Below are positions 14,300 to 23,600 of a stretch of DNA of 37,959 bases, piece by piece. Below the pieces are notes generated by a model. The model was not told where the DNA came from. It saw only the letters and a program-made list of their open reading frames with translations, and ran no database searches. The position numbers and the translations under genes were made by a program. How positions within the stretch are numbered: the stretch's first letter is position 1; each line of letters begins with the position of its first letter. The DNA comes from a virus: positions 1 to 37,959 of the IMG/VR virus record IMGVR_UViG_3300020020_000103; one strand, written 5' to 3'.

Positions 14300-15224
14300 C
14301 GTAAATGAACCGGTAAGAGTAGCCTACGCAGCAGCCTTAACAAGCATACCCGGCGTAAATACTTATTACCAATCATTACCGAACAATCTTAACCCTGATA
14401 ACTATATAGTTTTTAGAAGTATAAATAACAATGATGCAAGTACGAAAAGCAGCGCAGATGTCAGTTTAAATATTACGGTTGAGATTCACACGAAAGGAAA
14501 TATTAATAATCCAGGTTTAACGGCAGACACTATTGCGGATCAAGTTTTTCAGTTGATTTACCCGGATAAACAAACGAATATAATACTTAGTAGAGGCCAG
14601 GTATTACACACAGAATTAGCGAATGATGTAACACAAAATTTTGAGCAAAGGAACCAGTTTGGTTATATCAGTCGGTTTATAACTTTTCGTCATTGGATTT
14701 TTGTTGATGGCTCATCAAGTGGAAGCGGTGGAATGACAGGGCAGGGGCAAATATTCAGGTTAGAATATACCGGTGTTGGCAGTGAAGTCGGGTTTACAGA
14801 TAGCCAACTAATCAACAAAAGAGTATTAGCGGTTTTCAATGACGGGATTGAGTTTAGCGAAATAATAACAAGCGGAACCCCGACGGCAAAGCAAGTAAAA
14901 TATACATCAGCAACAGGGGCGATAGAGTTTGCAATACCATTAGAACCAGATCAGGAAGTAGCGGTTTTATATCAACTGGCTAACCCTTATCAAACGTTAG
15001 TTTTTGATTACACAGCAACGGGCGGGGAATTGAGCTTTAGTAGTGTGTTATTGGAAGGTAAACAGGTTTACGGGGTATCGCGGGATGGGGTAAGTGCAAG
15101 TAAGATTTTAAGCTCCGGAACACCGGTAAATAAAGAGGCTCTTTATGAAACAGGAACCGGTACAATTGAATTTGCTAGTGCTTTAGAGCCGGGCGAACAG
15201 GTTAAAATTCTTTATCAACTTTAA
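14292..15224 (+). CDS. Tail terminator-like protein with two C-terminal repeat domains
   Basis: Residues 1-137 fit a DUF3168-type tail completion protein, the hexamer that caps the tail tube: PVRVAYAAALTSIPGVNTYY, then DVSLNITVEIHTKG and a Leu/Ile-rich helix. After a Ser/Gly linker (GSSSGSGGMTGQGQ) come two related domains at residues 155-229 and 237-310. Each runs from a FxYT start through VxNDGIEFSEIITSGTP or VSRDGVSASKILSSGTP to an EP..(E)QV.(V/I)LYQL end. Family members are normally about 130-150 residues, so the repeats are an addition, perhaps a decoration displayed at the neck. The function of the repeats is not known. Confidence 0.75.
   Translation: MRDVNEPVRVAYAAALTSIPGVNTYYQSLPNNLNPDNYIVFRSINNNDASTKSSADVSLNITVEIHTKGNINNPGLTADTIADQVFQLIYPDKQTNIILSRGQVLHTELANDVTQNFEQRNQFGYISRFITFRHWIFVDGSSSGSGGMTGQGQIFRLEYTGVGSEVGFTDSQLINKRVLAVFNDGIEFSEIITSGTPTAKQVKYTSATGAIEFAIPLEPDQEVAVLYQLANPYQTLVFDYTATGGELSFSSVLLEGKQVYGVSRDGVSASKILSSGTPVNKEALYETGTGTIEFASALEPGEQVKILYQL
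14754..15221 (+). repeat. Two tandem protein-level repeats (75 and 74 codons)
   Basis: Repeat 1 is at 14754-14978 and repeat 2 at 15000-15221. They share the sequence order strand, DGxxxSxIxxSGTP, TGxxxY, TGxIEFA, LEPxxxVxxLYQL. DNA identity is low by eye, so the duplication is old or selected for divergence. Confidence 0.7.
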
Positions 15225-15234
15225 AATATAAAAA

Positions 15235-15666
15235 ATGGCAGAACGTAAGATTTCCGGTAATGATGTGTTACTCTTTATCGGTATAGACGGGGTAACATAC
15301 GACACAATCGTTTGTCTTACCTCGCAAAGTATAACCAGGGCTACCAGTGAAATCGAAGCTAACACAAAATGTGGTCCCGATAAATTAGCGGGAACCCAAA
15401 CAAACGCTATCTCTTTTGAAGGTCAGATTATGCTTGATCCGGATTCAGGAAAAGCTTCTACCGATCAGTTAGATGACTATTGGAGAAACAAAACCAATAT
15501 TTATTACAAACTAGGTGAAGTAACACCAACTGAAGGAAGTGTTACTTATTACGGCCAGGGTTTTATCGCTTCTTTGGATGAGGTTTTTGCGCAGGATGCA
15601 CCAAGCACTTTTAGCGGTTCAATTGCTCCATCAGGTTTGATCCTTAAAACTACTGCAACATCTTAA
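15235..15666 (+). CDS. Major tail tube protein
   Basis: The 143-residue protein has the form of siphovirus tail tube proteins (TP901-1 major tail protein group): KISGNDVLLFIGIDG, then VCLTSQSITRATSEIEANTK, a loop, and a second half ending TFSGSIAPSGLILK. Polymerised hexamers of it should make the tail tube. It lies straight before the tail chaperone and tape measure genes. A second protein of the same type is encoded at 20223. Confidence 0.85.
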   Translation: MAERKISGNDVLLFIGIDGVTYDTIVCLTSQSITRATSEIEANTKCGPDKLAGTQTNAISFEGQIMLDPDSGKASTDQLDDYWRNKTNIYYKLGEVTPTEGSVTYYGQGFIASLDEVFAQDAPSTFSGSIAPSGLILKTTATS

Positions 15667-15667
15667 T

Positions 15668-16012
15668 ATGAGTTATATCCAAATAGAAATAGGAGGAAAA
15701 TTAAGAGGGTTAAAGTTCTTACAGCATGCAGTTATAACAATGTCAAAATATGTGGACATTGATAACTACGCTGCAACATCAGGGTATGCAATGGTATATG
15801 GCGGGCTGAAGTGCAATAACTATGTAAAACGGGTAGAGGATGATTTTACTTTTGAGCAAGTATGCGAGTGGGTTGACTTATTGAGCAGAGAGGACCTTAT
15901 AAAAATACACGAAGTATTTGCCGAAACACAGCTTTACAAAGATTTAGTTGATAAAGGGGCTACCGAGGTTATCACAAAAAAAAAGTCGAAGAAAACAGAA
16001 TTGAAAACTTAA
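15668..16012 (+). CDS. Tail assembly chaperone (gpG-like)
   Basis: The zero-frame product is 114 residues. It begins SYIQIEIGGKLRGLKF, has DIDNYAATSGYAMVYGGLK, and ends in a Lys-rich tail coded by the nine-A run. Position between tail tube and tape measure and the frameshift signal near the end are hallmarks of the lambda G/GT arrangement. The short form should bind the tape measure during tail assembly. A -1 slip at 15979-15985 would make a 218-residue fusion continuing to 16323. Confidence 0.85.
   Translation: MSYIQIEIGGKLRGLKFLQHAVITMSKYVDIDNYAATSGYAMVYGGLKCNNYVKRVEDDFTFEQVCEWVDLLSREDLIKIHEVFAETQLYKDLVDKGATEVITKKKSKKTELKT
15979..15985 (+). promoter_or_regulatory. Programmed -1 frameshift site A_AAA_AAG
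   Basis: In the upstream gene's frame the codons AAA (15980-15982) and AAG (15983-15985), preceded by A, form the classic X_XXY_YYZ heptamer within a nine-A run. Slipping back one base continues into an open frame that runs without a stop to 16323. A stimulatory structure downstream is not obvious by eye. Confidence 0.85.
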
Positions 16013-16323
16013 AGTTCGCATTGGGTAAGTTAGGTTGGACTGAAAGAGAATATTACGAGTGTAGCCCTGAAGGATTTTATTATGCCTCTCAGGGCTATTC
16101 TGCAAAATTACAGGATGAAAGCCTGGCAATAAGGAACGCAGCAACTATAATATTTAGAGTGATGGGGGGTAAGGAAAATATGGACAAATTATGGCCGTTA
16201 AAAGGAGTTGATGCGATAAGCGATAAAATCGAGCAACCTAATAAGGAATGGTGGGATAAGATGAAAGCGGCGCAATCAAAAATTGACGAACAAATAAATA
16301 AAGAACGAAATGTCAAACGCTGA
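15985..16323 (+). CDS. Tail assembly chaperone extension (gpT-like), made by -1 frameshift
   Basis: This frame has no ATG near its start. Its only early candidate is a TTG at 16021, and an ATG first appears well inside the domain. The frame is open upstream through the slippery site, reading KKVEENRIENLKFALGKLGW. The product part contains TEREYYECSPEGFYYASQGY, typical of downstream chaperone domains in siphoviruses, and a helical end with EQPNKEWWDKMKAAQ. It is most likely expressed only as a fusion with the upstream 106 residues. It overlaps the tape measure start by 14 bases. Confidence 0.82.
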   Translation, partial: VEENRIENLKFALGKLGWTEREYYECSPEGFYYASQGYSAKLQDESLAIRNAATIIFRVMGGKENMDKLWPLKGVDAISDKIEQPNKEWWDKMKAAQSKIDEQINKERNVKR

Positions 16324-18013
16324 TTTAAGTATAAACATAACCGCGAATACAGGGGCGGCTACAGCTAATATTGACAAACTCAATAAGAGCCTTACTAATA
16401 CAGATAAGGCAGTTAAACAAATTACCCCTGGCGTTAACACTGCGGGCCAATCGCTCCAAAACTTAGGCCGTATCGCTCAAGATGCGCCATTTGGTTTTAT
16501 AGGTATTCAGAACAACTTAAATCCATTATTAGAATCCTTTCAAAGATTAAAAACAGAAACAGGCTCAACAGGTAGCGCATTAAAAGCGTTAGGATCTTCA
16601 ATGTTAGGGGCCGGAGGAATTGGTTTTGCTTTAAGTGTTGTTAGTGCCGGGATATTATTCTTTCAATCCGGCTTATTATCATTTGGTGGAGCATCTAAAA
16701 AAGCAGCAGCAGCAGCAAAAGAATTTGCCGATTCATTAGATGATGCAAGGGCATCTGGGATCGCTTCAGGCTTACAGCTTCAGGCTTACGCAAATATAGC
16801 GGCAGATACTACACAATCACTCGAAACACGAAACACGGCGCTAGAAAAGGCCAATAAAATAATGGGGGATCATGGGGAGAAATTAACCCTTGTTAATGTC
16901 GCAACTAAAGGAGCACGGGAAGAAATAGAAAAATTTACACAGGCTACGATTCAGCAAACATTAGCCACAAAATACGCTGATAAAGCGGCGGACTTAATTA
17001 TTGCAAGGGCTAAAGCATTCAAAGAATTTGCACAGGCAAGAGCTATTTTAGATAAGGTTAATAACACACAAGATATTAATGTAAGTGGATCAACCGGAGG
17101 CGTTGGTACTAACGTTTCAACGCTAGGCAAATTAATATCAGCCCAATCCAGGTACAACGAAAAATTAGAGGCATACCAAAATATTACAAAAGGACTAGGT
17201 GAGGTTACAAATGAATTAAATAAATCACAGGAAGAATCAGCAAGGTTATTTGGTGAGATAGGGAAAAAGGCTCCTGAAAAAGCAACAGCCGCAGTTAAAA
17301 ATATAAAGGCAAAAATTGAAGAAGAATTTAAGGCTGAAAAATTGTTTTTGCGCCCTGAAATGATAGAGATTTCATCAGAGCAAATCAAATTAGATAGGGA
17401 GAAATTTGAAAAAGCATTTCAGGCTTCATTAGGTAATAAATCAATGAAATCGAAACTTCAAATCGAAGCCGGTATAAACTTTTCAAATAGGGAAACTGAT
17501 AAGTCGATTAACGACATGCAGGATAGATTCCTTGAGCTAACCGATTCGATTGGACAAGGTTTAGGGAATGCGATAAGTCAAGGGGGTAATATTTTAGCGG
17601 GTGTATTTGATGGTGTTTTACACACAATGGGTAAGTTCCTTGTGGAACTAGGTAAGGCGGCAATCTTAACATCAAAATTATTCCTGGCAATTAAGGCGGC
17701 AGGTAAAAATCCAATTACAGGGATAGTTGCAGGTATCGCGGCGGTTGCGGCCGGTTATCTTTTACAATCAATTAAAATTCCAGGCTTCGCAGATGGTGTT
17801 ACAAATTTCGGCGGAGGTTTAGCAATGGTGGGCGAAAGAGGGCCGGAATTAGTGAGGCTTCCCAAAGGCTCAGACGTAATACCAAACGGCAGAATGAACG
17901 GAATGTCAGCAGGTGGTGGCACACAGGTTTTTATTGCTGATAATAGACTATCTGGAAATGATATAGTACAATCTTTTAAAAGGACAACTAAAACACTAGG
18001 CAGAAACGGGTAA
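16310..18013 (+). CDS. Tape measure protein
   Basis: The 567-residue protein starts with long polar helices rich in Ala, Asn and Thr. It then has a hydrophobic, Gly-rich segment near residues 92-128 and a second hydrophobic stretch near 450-495 (ITGIVAGIAAVAAGYLL). The end has FADGVTNFGGGLAMVGERGP, a segment widely seen in tape measure proteins. Its length sets the tail length; at roughly 0.15 nm per residue it predicts a tail near 85 nm. The start lies inside the end of the chaperone extension. Confidence 0.9.
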   Translation: MSNADLSINITANTGAATANIDKLNKSLTNTDKAVKQITPGVNTAGQSLQNLGRIAQDAPFGFIGIQNNLNPLLESFQRLKTETGSTGSALKALGSSMLGAGGIGFALSVVSAGILFFQSGLLSFGGASKKAAAAAKEFADSLDDARASGIASGLQLQAYANIAADTTQSLETRNTALEKANKIMGDHGEKLTLVNVATKGAREEIEKFTQATIQQTLATKYADKAADLIIARAKAFKEFAQARAILDKVNNTQDINVSGSTGGVGTNVSTLGKLISAQSRYNEKLEAYQNITKGLGEVTNELNKSQEESARLFGEIGKKAPEKATAAVKNIKAKIEEEFKAEKLFLRPEMIEISSEQIKLDREKFEKAFQASLGNKSMKSKLQIEAGINFSNRETDKSINDMQDRFLELTDSIGQGLGNAISQGGNILAGVFDGVLHTMGKFLVELGKAAILTSKLFLAIKAAGKNPITGIVAGIAAVAAGYLLQSIKIPGFADGVTNFGGGLAMVGERGPELVRLPKGSDVIPNGRMNGMSAGGGTQVFIADNRLSGNDIVQSFKRTTKTLGRNG

Positions 18014-20226
18014 TGGCATACTTTGAACATTATAGGGCAGAATTTGACAGCGTTTCGGAAGAGACGTATAGAATCTATATCTATGAGAAAGATTATGTTG
18101 GGAGTATTGTTAATTTGACACTATCCGCTATCCCTATAAAACACGCATGGAGCACAGACGAGCCACAACCACCAATAAAAGGCAGTTCACTTACTTTCTC
18201 TTACCTCAATACCGGAAGTGTACCTATATCTTCTTTTTATTCTGTGAATGACGATCAATTTAAGATCCAATTATTCAGGGGCGGAGAAATGTTATTTGAG
18301 GGATTTTTAGTACAAGATGATTGCGCCGAAATAATGGTTGATTATACGCATGAAATAACGCTTTCTTTTAATGATAACCTGGGGCTTTTAAAAGATGTAC
18401 CACTGGATAGTAACGTTCCAAATTTAGGGGCATTTACTGCTTCTGCGTACTTTGATTTCCTTTCTCCATCACCATCGAATAACTGTTTTATTTACCTGTA
18501 TAATACAACGTTTATTCCGGTTGTTGCAACGCCGTTTACTATCTCAGGCCACATTGAAGCAGCAGCCAACGCAACGTGGACCCCGACAGCAGTAACCGCG
18601 ATAGGTAACGGTAATTGGAAAGTACAAGTAGCTGACTTCTCATTTATCGACATGCAGGCGTGGCCTTGTTTTATTGCGGGGAGCTCAACCATTGACCTTT
18701 ATAACAGGAATTCGCTTTTGAATATAATTCGGGTTTGTCTTTATAATACCGGGTTAGAATTAGATACGCATATTTATGCAAATATTTTTGAAGTTTCACA
18801 GGATGTTACAAGGTCATTTTTAGAGCAGACTTACATAGATGCGCAAACGTTTATTGAGGGTGAAAGTTTTATGGACTGTTACCGGGTTTTAGAAATTATA
18901 ATGGACCGGTTTAACCTTACTTTATTTCAGGCTAATGGAGTGTGGAATATAGTTAGATGGCAAGAGTTTAGATATTATACATCTCCTTTTCCGTTACCGT
19001 ATTTTATTTATGATTTTGAAATGACTTATACCGGAACCGGTACGCTAGACAAGTTTTATACAACAGGTTTTGAAGAATCTATTTATCCTGAAGTTGGTTT
19101 AACCAGGTCGATTATTAGGCCGTACAATTTTGATAAAGAAACTTATAACTACTATCAGCCAAAGTATTTACTAAGGAATTTCGATTTACAGGATTTAGGC
19201 TCATTGATTACAAGTTATGTAAGCGGGCCAAATACGATCAGTGAATATAATTTAACCGATTGGCATGATGCTGGATTTTCGCCGCAGCCTAGTTATTTTA
19301 TTCGGGTAGTTGTAACTACTGCAACAGGATTTGAGGTTGAAAGGTATGTAGTTGTATCGGGAGCAACCGGCGATAACCCAAGATCAGTAATGTCAACACC
19401 TTTTGAAGTATCGGCAGGTGATAAGATTACGTTTGAATATACTTTTAAAACAACAAAAAGTCAGGCAGGTCCCGGAACGGTTGTTTTAGCTTTAAGGTTA
19501 TACGATTTATCTACTACAAATTACGCAGATGAAGACCCAACCGTTAACTGGAAAGTAGGTGTAGGGTGGAATTTCACAATTCCAAGCGGGGGTAATACAA
19601 ATGTGAATCAAACTGTAACTATTGACCCCGGGCAGATACCTTTTGATGGGCTTATCTACTGTTATTTACCACAGGCTGACCAAACGGCTGCCGGTGGCGA
19701 TGAAACGCAAATAAAGGACATCAGGATAACGTACACGCCATACATCAATGACAGTGTTAAGATAAATGGCCAGGTCCATACGAGCACACAGAATGTCAAT
19801 ATAAAAAATAATGAGTCAATAGAAATATTTACAGACGACTCACCAAGAAACAGCATCAAAGGAACCTTGTTTAAACCATCGTTTGCAACTTCTATTCAGG
19901 ATAAAACATCGCAGTGGTATCGCATATCTAACCCATCCGAAACATTAAGAATCGGAGAAATAACAACAGGTGAACAATTAAAATGGAGGCAAATATCAAG
20001 GGCAAAATTAGAAGGTACTTTTTACGGGTTGGTTCAAACGAATAATGTTTCAATGTTGGCAATTTTAACTAACACCGCTTTACCCGGACTGAACTTCATT
20101 TTTGGCATGTTAGAAATTGATTATAGAAACAATTCTTTTAACGGCACACAGTGGGAAATATACGAGGACGGCGAAAGTATCGCGGAACCAATTGTTTATG
20201 ATTTTAAATACCTGTATAGCTCATGA
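18013..20226 (+). CDS. Distal tail / tail hub-like structural protein
   Basis: The 737-residue, beta-rich protein begins right after the tape measure gene, where siphoviruses encode distal tail and tail-associated proteins. The first 110 residues (AYFEHYRAEFDS, RIYIYEKDYVGS, FRGGEMLFEGFLVQDD) look like the hub domain of Bacteroidota phage tail proteins. Near residues 430-580 there is a jelly-roll or carbohydrate-binding-like part (VSAGDKITFEYTFKTTK, NQTVTIDPGQIPFDG). The last 90 residues have WRQISRAKLEGTFYGLV. Role is inferred from position and composition; the receptor is unknown. Confidence 0.7.
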   Translation: MAYFEHYRAEFDSVSEETYRIYIYEKDYVGSIVNLTLSAIPIKHAWSTDEPQPPIKGSSLTFSYLNTGSVPISSFYSVNDDQFKIQLFRGGEMLFEGFLVQDDCAEIMVDYTHEITLSFNDNLGLLKDVPLDSNVPNLGAFTASAYFDFLSPSPSNNCFIYLYNTTFIPVVATPFTISGHIEAAANATWTPTAVTAIGNGNWKVQVADFSFIDMQAWPCFIAGSSTIDLYNRNSLLNIIRVCLYNTGLELDTHIYANIFEVSQDVTRSFLEQTYIDAQTFIEGESFMDCYRVLEIIMDRFNLTLFQANGVWNIVRWQEFRYYTSPFPLPYFIYDFEMTYTGTGTLDKFYTTGFEESIYPEVGLTRSIIRPYNFDKETYNYYQPKYLLRNFDLQDLGSLITSYVSGPNTISEYNLTDWHDAGFSPQPSYFIRVVVTTATGFEVERYVVVSGATGDNPRSVMSTPFEVSAGDKITFEYTFKTTKSQAGPGTVVLALRLYDLSTTNYADEDPTVNWKVGVGWNFTIPSGGNTNVNQTVTIDPGQIPFDGLIYCYLPQADQTAAGGDETQIKDIRITYTPYINDSVKINGQVHTSTQNVNIKNNESIEIFTDDSPRNSIKGTLFKPSFATSIQDKTSQWYRISNPSETLRIGEITTGEQLKWRQISRAKLEGTFYGLVQTNNVSMLAILTNTALPGLNFIFGMLEIDYRNNSFNGTQWEIYEDGESIAEPIVYDFKYLYSS

Positions 20227-20639
20227 GTTTAGTAAATGGTAAAAATGTGAGGATGTTAATTTATGATTCAGGTCGTTACCGGCTTTATGCGTGTGCTACA
20301 TCCTGCTCAATTACTATATCTACAACAGTAGTCGAAACAAGTGTAACGGGTTCGGGTATGTGGGCTACGATTATGCCGCAAAAACATTCATGGAGTGGTA
20401 CACTTGACGGAGTTGTTAATCTTGACGATCCTGATAATTTAACACTAGAGGAATTAATTGGATTACAGATAGCAAAAACAAAATTAGTTGTAAGGTTTGA
20501 AAATATAGACGAGGCGGGAAATCAAAACGCGCTAGGTGGCGAGGCTTATATAATCAACTCATCAAGCACAGGGGATGTAAATAACGTATCAACTTTTTCA
20601 GTAGAAATTCAAGGAACAGGAGCTTTAATACAATCGTAA
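20223..20639 (+). CDS. Second tail tube-like protein
   Basis: The 138-residue protein has the same plan as the major tail tube protein at 15235: KNVRMLIYDSGRYRLYACAT, then SITISTTVVETSVTGSG, a WSGTLDGVVNL strand and the final VSTFSVEIQGTGALI. It could cap or line the tail tip, or join the tube to the spikes. Overlaps the preceding stop in ATGA. Paralogy to the tube protein is suggested by layout, not alignment. Confidence 0.65.
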   Translation: MSLVNGKNVRMLIYDSGRYRLYACATSCSITISTTVVETSVTGSGMWATIMPQKHSWSGTLDGVVNLDDPDNLTLEELIGLQIAKTKLVVRFENIDEAGNQNALGGEAYIINSSSTGDVNNVSTFSVEIQGTGALIQS

Positions 20640-20640
20640 G

Positions 20641-23600
20641 ATGAAAAGAATAATTATTATATTATCAATGTTATTTGGATTCGCAGAGGCGCAACAAATT
20701 ACATATACACCTATGACGGCGGCAGGGTACAGGTATAAATATCTACTTGCTGATTCCGGATTTGCGTTACCTTTTAGAGATACTACAATTGGCAGGGGAA
20801 CAGATAGGCCAGGTTCTATCGTGTGCCGTCCTGCAGATAGTTTAGTTTATATCTGGAACGGTTTAATATGGGATTTCTTAGGCGGCGTTTCAACTACGTT
20901 TGTTACCAATTATGTTGATAGCTCAATAGCAATTAATAACTATTATAATGGCATCGATTCTTCAACAGCAATATTGTTTCCTTTCGGGGCTGTAATATGG
21001 GATTCTTTATTAGTCTTTCACACCACAGAATATCATTATAAAATAAACGGTGTGAGGTATTCAGCCGACGCGGTGCCGAGTATTACACTTACGCCAGCAA
21101 ACCCGAGTGCTGACAGATACACAATTTTCTATGGTGATACTTTGGGGAATATAGGAACCATTGACGGTTTATATTCTAATCCTGCAGACATCCCCGGCGT
21201 TGACCCGGCAAGTCAAATATTGTTGGCTACTTATTTAATCCCGGCGGGCGCGGTAACACCTTATCAAATCACAAATAACGTAGTCTATAAAGAAAATGTT
21301 GAGTGGGCTGTAACAACAGGAACAGGGGTAACAGCAGCAAGGATAAACCCACTATATACAACAGCGCCATTTCAAGGCACTTACAGTTTATTCGATAGTA
21401 GTGTAGTGGCGGGGACATATATTGAGTTTACCTATGGATCAGACATAGTATCGGACAGCATTAGCCTATTAGCAATGCAATTAAAATTACTATCAACTTT
21501 TAACACCAATACGAGATTAAACTTTACATTCCTGCATAATGGCAGTATTGTTTCCCAAAATTCTTACGCATTAATAAGTGGCAGTAATGGGTTTAATAGG
21601 GCGGTAGTGGGATCTTATCAGGCGATAGGAATACAAATGAATTTATTTAGTTTTTATAGCGGGGTATTTAATAAGATAAGAATATCATTTACAGGCCCAA
21701 CAAATACGAGCGGTATTCAGATAGATAATTTTGTTTTAATCGCCAATGACCCTAACGCAACCGGCACAGGCAATGTAGTTAATTCATGGCGGGGTATGAC
21801 AGGACCGCCAAGAACAGGTAACGTGCAAGCGGTAAGAACAGATTACACAACATTCTTTGATAGTATAAAGTTAAGGGCAACAGATTCATTGTACTATGAT
21901 TTATATAATAACGGCGTTCTTAAAATGTCTGTTCCAACGCTGTATAAAAAATTAGTAAATAGCGCAACAGTAACATGGGATACTACTGCAAATGGTGATT
22001 TAAGAGCAACCGCAATAGGCGGCGGCGGCGGTGGTGATTCAGTTATTTACTATGGCTTAAATGCGAGTTTAGATAGCACTATTTTAGAAATGTTTGATGG
22101 AAGAAGATTCGCTGCTCCTTTGGGTGGTGGGACGGGAGGCGGTGTATCAAAAGCTCAACTCCCATTATTAATTAATGCAGCAGGTGATTCGGTAACAAGA
22201 AGGTGGAATGTACTTGATTATTTACCTGGTTTTGTTTCAGGGGTTACAGATGCAACATCAGGTATTCAGGCAGCTATTAATGCGTGTAGCGCAGGCGGTG
22301 GGGGTGAAGTTTTCTTCCCAAAAGGGAGATATAAAATAGCGGGGCCTTTAGGTTCAACCAATTCTCAATTATTCGTTCCTTATATTCCATCTACAGACAC
22401 ATTAAGAAATAGCATAAAACTTATAGGCGAAGGCTTGCCTACATCTACTCCCGTTGGTTCTGCATCAATATTTCATACTACAACAAAATCAAATAGTACA
22501 GTTGTTTTAATATCTACATTAACATCAGGGGCAGCCGGGGCGGCAATATTAGGGACATCTTCTGCTGGGTTTAATTCTACATCACTAAGTGTTGAAAACA
22601 TAAATTTTGAAGTAAAAAATAACCCTTCTGGTTCAGGCCCTGTCGTAGGTGGAATTAACTGGAGGTATGGATCAAATATGTATATTAATCATGTTTTTAT
22701 TTACACCGACACAGCAGCATACAATACTACATTTCCGGCAATAGAAGTATCAGGAATTGAAACACCAGATGATGGCTCTGCCGAACAGTACACAATTCAA
22801 AATACCACAGCTTTGGGATTCAGGAACGGGTTTAAAGTTGGCGAACATGTGGTATTAAATCAAGTGGCTGCATTTGGTTGTTATAGAGGGTATCATTTCA
22901 AATTCGGCAACCATACATTAACAGGGGAAAGGGTTTTAGCCCAACAATGTGCTTATGATTTATATTTTAGCGGAGCATTAACCATTAGTAATTTCAATTT
23001 AGATGGAGAGTGGCTTAATCAAGGTAAATGGTATGATAATATTGCAACAATAAAAGATACTGCAAACATAGCTTATGGACAGGTTTTTTACACAATCATA
23101 GAAGGGTTTGTAGGTAAAAATAATTCAAAATTTTCAATAAGCGGCGGGGCGAATTTACATTATTTGTCGCACGATTTAGGCGTAGCTTCTCCCGTAAGAA
23201 TAGGCGATCCTATTATAAACGCAACAGTAAATGGAGTTTTTTATGCGGGAACCAACGGAAAATTAAGGGAAAGTGATTCATATTTTGTTTATGACTCAAC
23301 AAACAAGCGGCTAGGAGTAGGAGTAGGTACGCCGCAAAATACTATTGACGCAACAGCGACAAATCCGTTTTTAAGGCTTAATACCACATCCGCAAATACT
23401 ACACAATCCGGCATTGTATATACTCGGAACAGTACCCCAAAATGGCTATTAGAAATGAATGCTTTTGGTGGAAGTACCGATGATTTTCAATTATTAGACG
23501 GGGTAAATAGTAAAGCCGTTATTTACGCTAACGGAAGCGGCGCACTTAATTTAGGAGGTACGGCAACCGCTAATAGCGCAGCCGCTATAACAATAGGTTC

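Noticed and set aside
16021-16323. Independent gene starting at TTG 16021
   Set aside because: No ATG nearby, and the frame is open back through a slippery heptamer, so a frameshift product is the better explanation.
16951-17388. 145-codon minus-strand ORF in the tape measure gene
   Set aside because: Antisense shadow of a helical Ala/Lys-rich gene, without HTH or nuclease motifs, unlike the intein case.
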